DNA of 38,395 nucleotides from CAYRPN01 sp964426135 (GTDB lineage: Bacteria > Planctomycetota > Phycisphaerae > Phycisphaerales > Phycisphaeraceae). Every line of letters starts with the position of its first letter. The first letter of the stretch is position 1. Below are positions 1 to 12,100 of the stretch, one piece after another. Both the position numbers and the translations under genes were made by a program. The notes below the pieces were generated by a model. It saw only the letters and a list, made by a program, of their open reading frames with translations, was not told the origin of the DNA and searched no databases. The stretch is from positions 1 through 38,395 of the forward strand of contig CAYRPN010000051.1 of assembly GCA_964426135.1 (NCBI GenBank). Direction: 5' to 3'.

Positions 1-3
1 ATT

Positions 4-113
4 CCCCTCCCTCTTAGGGAGGGGTTAGGGGAGGGTCGGGCGCACTGCATGACTGCGCATGAAATCAGGCTGTTTGCCCGACCCTCCCCCTGCCCCTCCC
101 TAAGAGGGAGGGG
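4..113. repeat. Nested inverted-repeat element downstream of gspD
   Basis: Two 38-nt arms (4-41 and 76-113) are reverse complements at 36 of 38 positions. Each arm contains its own small hairpin (CCCCTCCCT / AGGGAGGGG) followed by a G-rich tail. The 34-nt loop shows no gene. It lies just past the stop of the giant secretin gene, so it could end transcription of the operon, but there is no U-tract and that role is inference. Its layout (small hairpin plus GGGGAGGG-type tail) parallels the elements at 16401-16721 and 34134-34318. Confidence 0.8.
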
Positions 114-156
114 AGTTGGGAACTTGCAAACCGAAAAACGGTTTCGGTCCTATTCG

Positions 157-3100
157 TTACCGCCCCACCTTGATGTCCACGACCTCCGTGCCCTTCTTCG
201 GCGTTTCCGACGGCGCGCCGCCATCCATCGGGCCGAAGTCCGGCTTGACGCGCGGCTGACGGGGCTGCGACGTCGGCGAGTTGCCTGCGTTGTTGCCCGT
301 GACGCCGTTGCCGTTCACACGACCATTGCCGTTGCCGTTCGTCGGCGGCTCGCCTTCAAACTTCTGCAGCGGGCCCTGGCCGTTGAAGGGGATGTCGATC
401 GCTTTGCCCGCGTCCTGGAGTTTGAGCTTCTTCATCAGTTCCAGTCGCTGCATTTCGTACTTGGTGATTTCCCCGATCTTTTCAGGCTTGTAGAGAACGC
501 GGGGCGTGAGGATGATCAAGAGTTCCGTGCGCACCTTCTTGTGCGTGGAGGATTTGAACAATTCGCCGAGCACGGGGATGTCGCCCAGGATCGGCACTTT
601 GTCCTCGCGGTGGTTGTCGCTGGAGGTGATCAAGCCGCCGACCACGATGGTCTGTCCGTCCTGCACGGTGACTTTCGTCTCCGCCGAGCGGTTGTTGATG
701 ATCGGGGCGTTGACGGCTTCGGAGACCTGCACGCTGCTGTCGGAGAGCGAACTGATCTCCGGGTTGATGTCCATGTTCACGAAGCCGTCGTCGCTGATGC
801 GGGCGACGACGTTGAGCAGGATGCCCACGTCCTCGTACTCGATGGTGTTGACGACGTTGCCGTTGTCGTTGATCTGGCTGTTGGTGACGAAGGGCACGCG
901 CTGGCCGACGTTGATGTTCGCCGGCTGGTTGTCGCTGGCGAGAATCTGCGGACGGCTGAGCACTTCCAGCTTGCCCTGGCTCTGCAGGGCGCGGAGGAAG
1001 AAGGACAGGTCGCCGCCGGTGACGGACAGGCCCAGCCCGCCGAACTGGTTGAACGCCGGCGCGATGCCGAAGTCCGTGCCCAGCGTCGCGTTGGCGTTGC
1101 CGACGCGGAAGTTGTACTGCCACTCGAAGCCAAGGTCGGTCGAGTCATCAAGCGTCACCTCCGCCAGCAGCACCTGGATCAGCACCTGCGGCTTCGGATC
1201 GTCGAGCTTGTTGATGATGCCCTTGATGTGGTCGAAATAGCGCGGGCTCGCCGAAATCAACAGCGAATTGGAATCCGGGTCGGCGACGATCGAGACATCC
1301 TGCTCGCTCAAGCGCTGGGCGGCGCCGATCTTGTCGGCGCCCATCGTCGAGGTGAGCCGCTGCCGCTCCTGCTCCAGGAACCCGCTGACGGCGGTCTGGA
1401 TGGCGGTGGCCTGACCGTTGCGGAGGCGGAAGACTTCCGTCTTGCGCTCCAGCGCGGGGCTGGCGTCCAGTTCGGAGATCACCTGCGCCGCCAGCGCCAC
1501 GTGCTTGGCGCCGCCGCCGACGAAGAGCGTGTTGGTGCGGGTGTCGACGGTGACGCGCAGGCTGTCCTGCTCGGCGGTTCCGAACGGCGCCGAGGCGCCG
1601 TTGCCCGTGCCGTCGGTGGAGACCGTCTGCTTGCCGCTGACCAGCGTGTACTCCACCGCCTTGGGGTTTGTGCCGGCGGCGGCTTCGAGTTTGAAGAGCT
1701 GGGTGAGGATGTCCGCCGTGAGCGTCGCGTCCGCGTTCACCAGCTTGAACATCTGAATCTCCGCCTTCTTCGGCGTCGTCTGATCCAAGCTGCGAATCAG
1801 CCGGCCCAGGAGCGGCATGTAATCCAGCGGAGCCGAGACGATCAGCGAGTTGCTGCGCTTGTCCGCCGAGACCATGACGCCTTCCTGGATCGCCTGGGCG
1901 ATGAACTCCTTCCCGTTCTCGCTGCGGTCGAGGAACTGCAGCATCGATTGCCGGCCCGCGCCGGCCGCGCCCGCGCCCTTGGCCGGATCCACCGGCGCTT
2001 TGGTCAGCACGTCGTTGAGAATCGTCGCCAGTTCCGTGGCGTCCGCGTGGGTCAGGGTGAAGACGCGAATCTCCGTGATGCGCTGAACGGTGTGGTTGTC
2101 CAGTTGCTTGACCAGGTTCTCGATGCGTTCCATGTCGGCTTTGCCGGCGGTGACGATGACCGCGTTAAGCCGTTCATCCACGCTGATGTTCACGCCACCC
2201 GCCTGGCCGGTGACGGCTCCGTTGCCGCCGGGCGCCGCGGTGGTGCCGGTGGCGGACTCGGCGAAGACGCCGCGCAGCGTGGTGGCCACCTGCAAGGCGT
2301 CCGCCTTCTTGAGCATGAACATGCGCGGCTCGGCGGCGGCGTCCTTGCCCTTGATGTCCAGTTGCTTGATCAGCGCCTCGGCCAGCGCCATTTCCGCAGC
2401 CGACGCGCCGACGATCAGCGAGTTGCTCCGCGTGTCCGCCAGCACGGTCACGGGATCCTTGGTCGTGCCGCGCGACAGACGGTTGGTGAAGAGATTGTTC
2501 ACCGTCACCTGCAGGGCGGCGGCGGTGGCCTGTTCCAGTTTGAAGATGCGGAACTCGCTGGCGGCAGGCACCTGCTGGCCATCGAGCTGCTGGATCATCT
2601 GTTCCACCGCGGCGAAGCTTTCCTTGCTGCCGGCGACCATCAGCGTGTTGGTCCGGGCGTCGGCGATGAAGCTCACCTTCAAGGCCCGCGCGCCGGCCCC
2701 GGTGCCGGTTTCTTTCTCCGCCGCCAGCTTGGCGTCGAAAAGCTGCTGCAGCGTCGGCCCCAGCCGGGTGGCGTCCGCGTTCTTCATGAGGTACATGCGC
2801 ACATCGCCCAGCGCGCCGAAGTCCTTGCTCGAATCGATCTGCTTGATGATCTCCTCGATCACCGCGAAGTTTTCCTTGCTCGCGGAAACGATCACCACGT
2901 TGGTGCGCGTGTCCACTTCGATGGAAACCTTGTCCCGCGCGGTCTGAGCCGCGTTCTGCGTGCTGGTCGTGCCGCCGGGCTTGATGAAGCCCTGCGTCGC
3001 CAGGTTCTTGAGCATGGTGCTGACGCGCGTCGCGTCGCTGTTCTGCAGGGCGTACATGCGCACCGCGCCGGTCTGCGAGGAAGGCTCCACATCCAGCTTG

Positions 3101-6100
3101 GCGAGCAGGCCCTGGATCAGCAGCATGTTTTCCTTGCTGGCGGCGATGATCAGGGCGTTGCTGAGTGAGTCGGTCTCGACACTGACCTTGTTCTGCGGCA
3201 CGGGCTGCTGGCCGGTGGGCGTCAGCGAGGCTTCCCGCGCGGTGAAGAGCCGGGTGATCGCCGGGCCGACCACGCTGCTGTCGTTGTGCTTCATGCCGAT
3301 GACATAAATGCCCACGGCCGGGTCGTCGAGCTTCACGTCCATCTTCATCAGCAACCCTTCGAGCACCTTGCTGTCGTCCCCGTTGGCGGAAATCAGCAGC
3401 ATGTTCGACCGTGCGTCGGCGAGGATGACCGGCTTCTGCCGCTTCACGTCCGTCGCCGTTGCCGCCGCATAACGCTGATCGAAGAGCGTGGTCAGCGTGG
3501 TGGCGATCTGGCCCGCCACCGCGTTCTTCAGCGACACGATCTGAATCTGCCCGCCCAGCGCGGGGCCGGCGTCATCGAGCTGCATGGCGATCGACTCCAC
3601 CAGCTTGTAGCCTTCGTTGCTGCCGCCGATGATCAGGCTGTTGCTGCGGTCGTCGGCGGTGACGAGCACTTTCAAGGCCTCGGCGTCGTTGACGCCCAGC
3701 GACTGCTGCCGGGCGACGCGGTCGTCCATCGCCTTCTGCAGCACCGGCGCCAGCGTCGCCGCCTGCGCGTTCTTCAATTTCACCAGCCGAATCTCCTTCA
3801 GCTCGATCGGCAGCTTCTTGTCCACCTGTTTCAGCATGGCGCTGATGACGGCATACGTCTTCTCGCTGGTGGTGATGACCAGCGTGTTGGTGCGCGTGTC
3901 GACGCCGACGGTCGGCACATCGGTGGGCCGCACGTCTTTCGCATTGGCCCCGGTGTAGAGCGAATCGATGAGCGCCTTGATGCGGGTGGCGTCGGCGTTT
4001 TCCAGGGGCATGAAGCGGACGAGGTTGCCCGCGCCGGCGCCCGGCACATCCAGCGTCTTCACCACGTCGGCGATCAGCGGCATCACGTCGCTGCGGGCGG
4101 CGACGACCAAGGTCTGCGTCGTGTCGTCGGCGCGGATGGTCAGCGCCGGCCGGCTCTTGGCGGTTTCGCTGTCGATGGTCTTGCCATTGCTCAGGACGGT
4201 GCGCAGGCGCGTGACCTGCGTCTTCATGCCTTCGATGCCGCTGTTGCCCCCGGCGCCCCCCGCGGCGCCGGCTCCGCCGCCGGTCGTCTGCGACTCGGCG
4301 AAGACTTCGCTGAGGATCGGCGCGATCGCCGACGCCTTGGCGTGCGACAGCGTGAAGAGCTTGACCTCGGTGACGAACTTGCCCGCCTCGCGGTCCAGGT
4401 CTTTTGTGATCTGCACCGCCAGTTCGAGCGTCTCGGCCCGGCCGCTGAGCACCAGCGTGTTGGTGCGGGCGTCGGAGGAAACATTGAGCGGATTCACCAG
4501 CGCCTTGCCGGTGTCCGTCTCCGGCTCGGCCTTGCCCTGCGTGCTCGTGCCGGGTTTGCCCGACAGCTTCTGGCCCTGCGTGAAGATCTCCGTGAGCGTG
4601 CGTGCCACCGCTTCCGCGTCCGCCGTCTTCAGCAGCACGAGCTGCACCTTCACCGCTTCGGTCAGCGGCACCTGATCGAGCAATTGCACGAGTTGCACCA
4701 GGCCTTGCAGGTTCTCCTTCGTCGATGAAATGAGCAGCGCATTGCTGCCCTGCTCGCCCGTCTGCAATGGATCGGCGGTGACCTTGATGGGCTTGGTCAG
4801 ATCGAGCTCGATCTTGCGCTGGCCCTTGTCGTCCGCCACGGTCAGGACGCGCACCTGCTCCTGCAGCGCCTTGGCCTCGGGCGTGATCTGGGCATCGGCG
4901 CTGGGGCGCAGCATCGAGTTGATCACGTTCGCCATGCGCGTCGCGTCGGCGCGCTTGAGCTGGACGATCATCACATCCGCCTTCTCGTGGGCCGGCGCCG
5001 TGTCGAGAAGGTCAATGATCTTGCCGATCGAGTCGAACACGTTGGTCTTGGCGGTGACGATGATGGATCGCGTGCGCTCGTCCGCCTGCACATCGACGGA
5101 GGGATCCTGCTTGATTTCCTCCACCTTCGTCATCATGCGCTGCATCAGCGGCAACATCTTGGTGGGCGAGGTGTTCTTGACGGGATAGACGCGGAACTCG
5201 ACCTGCGGGGTGACCGCCTTGTCGTCGAGCTGCGCGATGAGCGCTTCCACCTCCGCCATTTTCTCCGCCACGGCGGCGACGACCACCGCCTGCGTGCCGG
5301 CCAGCGCCGTCACGGAGACGCGGTCCTCGGGCACGTTCGCACGAGCCGTGGAAAGGAAGAGCGTATTGAGCGACTGGGCCACGCGGGTGTTGTTGGCGTT
5401 CTTGAGAATGACAACTTTGGTGGATCGCTTGGTGCCCTCGGCGGCCTTGTCCATCGCCTCGGCGAGTTTGAGAATCGCCGCCAGATCCTCATCGCTGGCG
5501 TTGACGATCACGGAGCGATTCGAAGGCAGCGGCGTGGCGGTGACGCGGCCCTCGGTGGTGGCGACGGTGGAAGTCGTACCGCCGCGATCACTGGCGGGTC
5601 CGCGCGGAATCAGGCCACCGCCGGGATTGGCGCCGCCGCGACCGGGGTTGCCGCCGGGCCGCGCGCCGCCCGGGTTGCCGGTGGGATTGCCGCCGGGCTG
5701 GAAGTTGCCTTGGTTGCCGCCGCGGTTGCCCTGGTTGTTGCCCTGATTGGGGCCCTGGTTGTTGCCTTGGTTCGGATTGCCCTGCTGAGTGCCGCCCTGC
5801 TGCTGCGTCTGGTCGGGCTGGCCGCCGTAAATCGAGTAAATCACGCGCTGGAATTCGTTGGGGTCGGCGTACTTCAGCGCGATGATGCGCGGCTGCCCGC
5901 GCTGCGGCGCGACCAGCTCCAGGTGATTGATCGTGAAGCGAAGCTGCGAAAGCATTTCCGTACCCGCCACGACGATGAGCGAGTTGGAGCCCGCGTCGCC
6001 CTCGATAGCGAACTTGCTGGACGTGGGGCCCATGTTGAAGCCGGAATTGAGCGCCACCTGGTTGAACAGGTTGCGCACCGTCGCGGCCATTTTCACCGCG

Positions 6101-9100
6101 TCGCCGTTCTTGATCGGGATGACGGTGACGCCGGTTTCCACGTCGTTCTTGGAGATGTCCAGATCCTCAGCCATCTTGCGCAACTTGGTCACCTCGGCGG
6201 CGGGGCCGGAGAAGAGGATGGTGTTCGTGCTGGGGTCGGCGGAGACGACGGTCTCGGTCATGGCGCCGCTGGTTCCGGCGCGGCCGGTGCCGCGCACGCC
6301 GGTGTTGTTGGCGGCGACTTCCTTCAAAGCCTTGGCGAGGTCGGCGGCCTTGGCGTTCTTGAGGGAAAGCACATCGCTGGTCAGCCCGCCGCGGCGCGAG
6401 GTGTCGAGCTTGGCGATGAGCAGATCGATCTTGGCGTGGTTTTCTTCGTTGGCGGTGACGATGACGGAGTTGGAGACGGGCTCGGCCACGACGGTGACGC
6501 GGTTGCTCACATCCTCGACGCCGCCGCCGGCCGCGCGGTTGAGCACGTTGCCCGCGCCGCCCGCGGCGCCGCGCTGCTGCGCGGCAAACGCATCGGTCAG
6601 CGCAACCGCCACGCTCGCCGCTTGCGCATGCTCAAGTTGCACGATCTTCTGCGTGAGCTGGCCCGCGGGGCTGGCGACGTCGAGCTGCTTGGCCATTTCG
6701 CTGATCTTCTCGAACGACTTCTCGTCGGCGCCGACGATCAGCACCTTCGCGTCGCGGTCGCCGTCGATCACGATCGCCTGCCGCTGCTGCGTGGAGAAAT
6801 TGCCGAAGCGAATCTGGTTCTGCTGCTGGTTGGAGAAGACCTTGTTCAGAATCTGCGCGATGTTCACCGGGTCGGCGTGCTTCAGCGCGATCAATTGCAC
6901 CGGCTGCTGGCTGGCGACGGCGACATCGAGCTCTTCGATCAGCTTCTTGATCTGCTCGTGCTGCTCCTTGGCGGCGCGGACGACGATGGCGTTGGCGCTG
7001 GCGTCGGCGGTGATGCGGACGGCGCCGGGGGCGCCCGCGGTGGCGCTGGTGGCGGCGCCCGGGGCCGTCGGCGTGGTGCGCCCGCCGCGGCCGGGAAGGA
7101 CCTGCAGCGGGATGTTGTTCACCCGCGCCCCCGCCCCGCCGCCGAGGATCATTTCATTCAACGTGCCCGACACGCTCGACGCATCCACGTTGTTGATGCG
7201 GTAGACGACGATGGAAAGTTCGTCGCCCGGCTGAGCCTTGTCGATGTCCTTGATCACCTCCGCGATCATCTTGTGCTGATCGGGCGAAGCCGCCACGATG
7301 ATCGTGCTGGCGGCGGCGTCGGCGGTGATGACGACGCGGCCCTGTCCGCCCGTGGAGCTGGTGCCCGTGGTCAGCGGCGCGAAAATCTGCCGCAGGTTCG
7401 CCACCGTGCCCGACACATCCGCGTTCTTCACCGGATACATCCGCACCGAAGGCACGGAAGCGTTGGCCGCGGTCTGGTCGAGCTCCTCGATCACTTCCGC
7501 CACGATGCCCATCACCACGCCCGGCGCGGTGACGATGACCGAGTTGGTCTGCTGGTTGGCGCCGATGGAAAGAATCTGCGACATGTCCACCGGCTCGTTG
7601 CTGCCGGTCTCTTCCTGAATCTTCTTTTCGATCTTGCCACGGATGAGCACGGAACGGGCGCTGCCCGTGGCGCCGGTGCGGCGGGAGCCGACGAACATGT
7701 CGGTGAGGTTGGTCGCCACTTCGCGTGCGTCGGTGTTTTTGAGAGGGAAGATGCGAACCTCGCTCGCCGTCGTGGTGGACGTGTCGAGCTGCTTGATGAC
7801 TTCGCCGATCAGATCGAGATCGGCCGGCTTGCCGCGGGCGATCACGCGGTTCGTGCGCTTGTCCGCCACGAGCGCGACGGTGGGCAGCACCTGCTGCTGC
7901 TGCTGGGTGCGACCGCCGCCTGCGGTGTTGCCTTGCGTGTTGCGCCCGCCGGACTGACCGCCCTGATTCCGTCCGCCGCCCTGGCCCTGGTTCAGGAAGT
8001 TCATCGCGGCGCTGAGCGGATCGCCGCCGGCATCGCCGCCGCGGCCAGCGCGCCGACCGCCGCCCGTGTCGCCGCCGGCGTCGAAACCGGTCGCGCCAAC
8101 GCCGGGCACCGTGCCCACGCCGGGAATGCCGCCGGGCTGCTGCATCCACCACTGCTGCTGCATCTGGAAAAGCTGCTGCTGCAGCGGGTTTATGCCCTGC
8201 ATGTTCGCGCCTTGCAGCAGGCGCGGGTTGAACAGGCTGTTGAGCAGTTGCGTGATGATTTCCGGGTCGGCGTTCTTGATCGGATAGACGCGGAAGTCGA
8301 GTTCATCCGTGGCCGTCGTGTCGCCGGCGAGTTTGGTGAGCAGGGCCTGCATCTCATCGATCTGCTTGCGCGTGCCGGAGATGATGAGCGAGTTGCTCGC
8401 CTCATCGACGGCGATGACGACGTCGGGCACCTTGCCGTCGGCGCCGGGCTGGACTTCGATGGTCTTGATGGTGGGATTTCCAACCGGGGCGACGACGGCC
8501 GGCGCGATCGGCGCGGGAGCGGCGGGCTTGACCGGCGCGGGCTGAGCGCCGGCTTTGGCCTTGTCCTTCTCCGGCTCGGCGAGCGCGAACTGCGTCGCCG
8601 GCGTCACCTCGCCGGCCACATTCAACGCCATGCGACGAACATCGTTGGGAAACACGTAAGGCGTGAACGGCGACGTGTCCACCGCTTCGGCGGATGCTTC
8701 CGCCACTTCCATCGCCAGGTCCGTCATCTCCACCGGCTCGGCGCCTGCCTGCGAGGCACGCGACGCGGTTTCGATGACGGAGCGCGATGAGGTGCCGCGG
8801 CGAGGGCTGACCGCGATGTCTTCCTCCGAAGGAATTTTCAATTGAAAATTGAAAATTGAAAATTGAAAATTGTCTTTCTGATCCAGTCGCGACGACGGCC
8901 CTTTCTTCAGCGGCGCCGCGTCATCCTTCTTCGGCTCCGGCTCATCCTTCTTCGGCACCGGCGCTTCGCCCGGCGCCGGCAGCTTGTCCGTCACGATCAC
9001 CTTCGCGCCGTTCGTCTGCTCGTAGACCGTCTTGAGCACGTTGGCCATTTTGCCGGCCTTGAGCTGCTTCATCGGAATCACGACGACCTGCAGGCTGTTG

Positions 9101-12100
9101 TCCACCTGCTCGTCCACCTTCGCGACCACTTCGGCGATCTGCTTGAGGTCCTGCTCCTTGCCGATCGCCGTCACCGTGTTGCTCGCCGGGTCATAATCGA
9201 TCACCGGCTTGTCCTCGCCCTTGCGGTCGGCGTACATCGAATCGAGCTGGAACCACACATCCGATGCCTTGGCGTTGACGAGGCGGTGAATCTCCGCCTT
9301 GCGCTCGATGCGCTCCTGCGACTGATCGAGCTGCAGCAGCAACTGCTCCACCAGCGTGAAATAGGACGACGTCGTGGAGATGACGAGGCTGCGCGTGCGT
9401 TCGTCGGCGGCGACGGAGAACGGCGGCGGGGTCATGCCCTTGCCGCTGGACTGCTGGGCGATGATGCTCTTGAAGAGCGCTTCGACGGTCTTGGCCATCG
9501 CCGCGGGATCGCCGTTCTCCAGCCGATAGACCTTCATCTGCGTGCGGCTGGTTTCGCTCTGCGAGTCGAGCCGCTTGATCATTTCCGTGGCTTCGAGCGC
9601 CAGGCTGGCGGGGCCGCGCACAAGCACACTGTTGGAGTTGGGGTCGGCGGTGACGACGACTTCCTCGCCGGCGACGGCCCCGGGGCGCACCTTGCCGTTG
9701 ATGACGGTCTGCACCGCGTCGGCCAGGCTGGCGGCCTGGGCGTTCTTGAGGAACACGGTCTGGATCACCGCGCCCTTGGTCGCGTGCTCGTCATCAAAAG
9801 TCTTGATGAGTTGCTCCGCCAGCGCGAGCTTGTCGGGCGGCCCCTGCACCACGATGTCGTTGGTCGCCGCCAGGGCCGCGACGCGCACGATGCGGTCGTT
9901 CTTCGCCGCCGCCGCTGCGCCGCCGGCGCTGTCCAGCAGCATGGACTGGATCACGGTGACGACTTCCTCCGCCTTGGCGAACTTGAGGCGGAAGGTGCGG
10001 GTCTGCGTGGCGTTGAGCGTTTCCTTCTCCAGGTCCTTCACCAGCTTCTCGATGGCGGTGAACTGGGACTGCGTGGCGGAGACGATCAGTTGATTCGTCG
10101 CGCCGTCCGCTTCGAAGCGCGGAGGAAGTTCGGCCCCGGGGGCGGCGGATTTCACGTCGGCGGCGAAGAGGCGGGCGAGGTTGCCGGCGAGTTCGCGGGC
10201 ATTGGAATTGGCCAGCAGGTACGTGCGCACCTGCTGCTGCGCCGGGCCGTTCTCCGTATCCATGCTGGCGACGAGGCGGGCGATCTGCTCCACTTTCATC
10301 AGCGGTGCGTCGACGACCAATGTCTTGTCGCCGGGGGCGGCGGCGATGATGACCTGCTCGCCGTTGTCGATGGCCTTCGCCGCGTCGCGGGCGGTGGCGG
10401 GCATGTAGAGCTGCGTCAGCATCGGCGCCAGGGCCGAGGCGGAGACGAACTTCAGTTGCACCAGCCGCTGCTCGCGTGCGTTCTGCTTCGTGTCCTTGTC
10501 CAATGAAGCGATCAGCGTTTCCAGCGCCTTGCGCTCCGACTCGGGCGCACGCAGCAGCACGGAGTTGGTCGCCACGTCAGGCTGAATGAACACACTGGCT
10601 GCTTTGCCGGCAGCGGCGGGAACCATCGCCGTCAGAGTCTGCGCCAGGCGAGCCGCGTCGGCGGATTGAAGGCGAACGATCTGGATTGGGTCGGCCTTCT
10701 CCGTCGGCTCCACGTCCATCAGCTTGATGAGGTCGGCGACTTTCGTGTGATGCTCTTCGTCGGCGGAGATGACGAGACTATTGGTCTGCTCGGCGGCGAC
10801 GATGATGATGGCGGCGTCGGCGGCGGTGCTCGGCGCGATGACCACCGGCGCCGGCGCGCTTTCGCCGTCGGACGAACGCCGTCCGTAGCTGGACGCATAG
10901 GCGGCGCTGCGAGCGCCGTAGGGAGAACTGATCGCCGCGTTACCGGCCTTGGCGACAAACACCTGCTTGAGCGTCTCGGCCAGTTCCGCCGCCTTGGCGT
11001 GCTTGAGCGGGACGATCTTCGTCACCGCGATGTTCGTGGGAATCGCCGCCTTGGTGAGTTGCTCGACCAGCGGCTTCATCTGTTCCCACTGCGCTTGCGT
11101 GCAGGAGACGAGCAGGCTGTTGCTGGCGGGGATCGCCTGGATCACCGGCGCCAAGGCCGCGCCGCTCTTGCCGTACTCGCGTTCGTAGGTCGCCGCCAGG
11201 GCGGTGGCGATGGCGGTGACGTCGGCGTCCTTGATGGGCAGGGCGTGCAGTTCGCGTCCGCTCTCTTCGCGCCGGTCGATGTCCTTGAGCGTCTTCTCCG
11301 CCATCTCGATCACATAGGGCGGACCGGAGACATAGATGATGTTCGAAGCGGAATCGACGGACACGGCGACGCTGGTGCCGATGCGCGATCCGGCGGAATC
11401 GCGCGGCGCCAGCACGCGGGTGAGCACGTCGGCGATGGAAGCGGCGCTGGCGGCCTTGAGCGGAAACGCCTTGATGCTGTTGAACGCCTTGACCTGCTGA
11501 TCCAGTTTCTTGATCAGGTCCTCGATGACGGGCATGTCCTCGATGTTGGCGCGGACCAGCACGGAGTTCATCGTGGCGTCGCCGTAGATGAAGACCTGAT
11601 CCGCGCGGCTGCCCTCGCCGCTGCCGCCGCGGCGATAGAAGACCGAGAGCACCGCCGCCGCCACGTCCTTGGCGCCCGCCGTGGTCAGCGTAAAGACCTT
11701 GATCTGCTCGCCGCTGGGTGCGTCGGTGTCGATCAGCTTGAGAAGTTGCTCAGCCAGTTCCAGCATGTCCTTCGTGCCGCGCAGCAGGAGAATGTTGGCG
11801 CGCTCGTCGGCGGAGGCGTAGATCACCGATTCGTTGGAGCGCGTGGTCGTCGACGGCGGCCCGCCGGAACTGCCTTCGCGCGAATAGGACCGGCTGCCGC
11901 CGCGCAGCAGATTGTTCACCATGTTCGCCGCGTTGCTGGCGCTGGCCTTCTTGAGCTGATAGCTGCGCAGATCGAGCTTGGTCTCGTCCTCCGCCTTCTG
12001 ATCCATCAGGGTCAGCAGCGTGCGGATGCGCTGCAGATTCGTCACCGTGTCGGTCAGCAGCACGCCCTTGCCGCGCGGCACAGGGGCGATGCGGCCGAAA

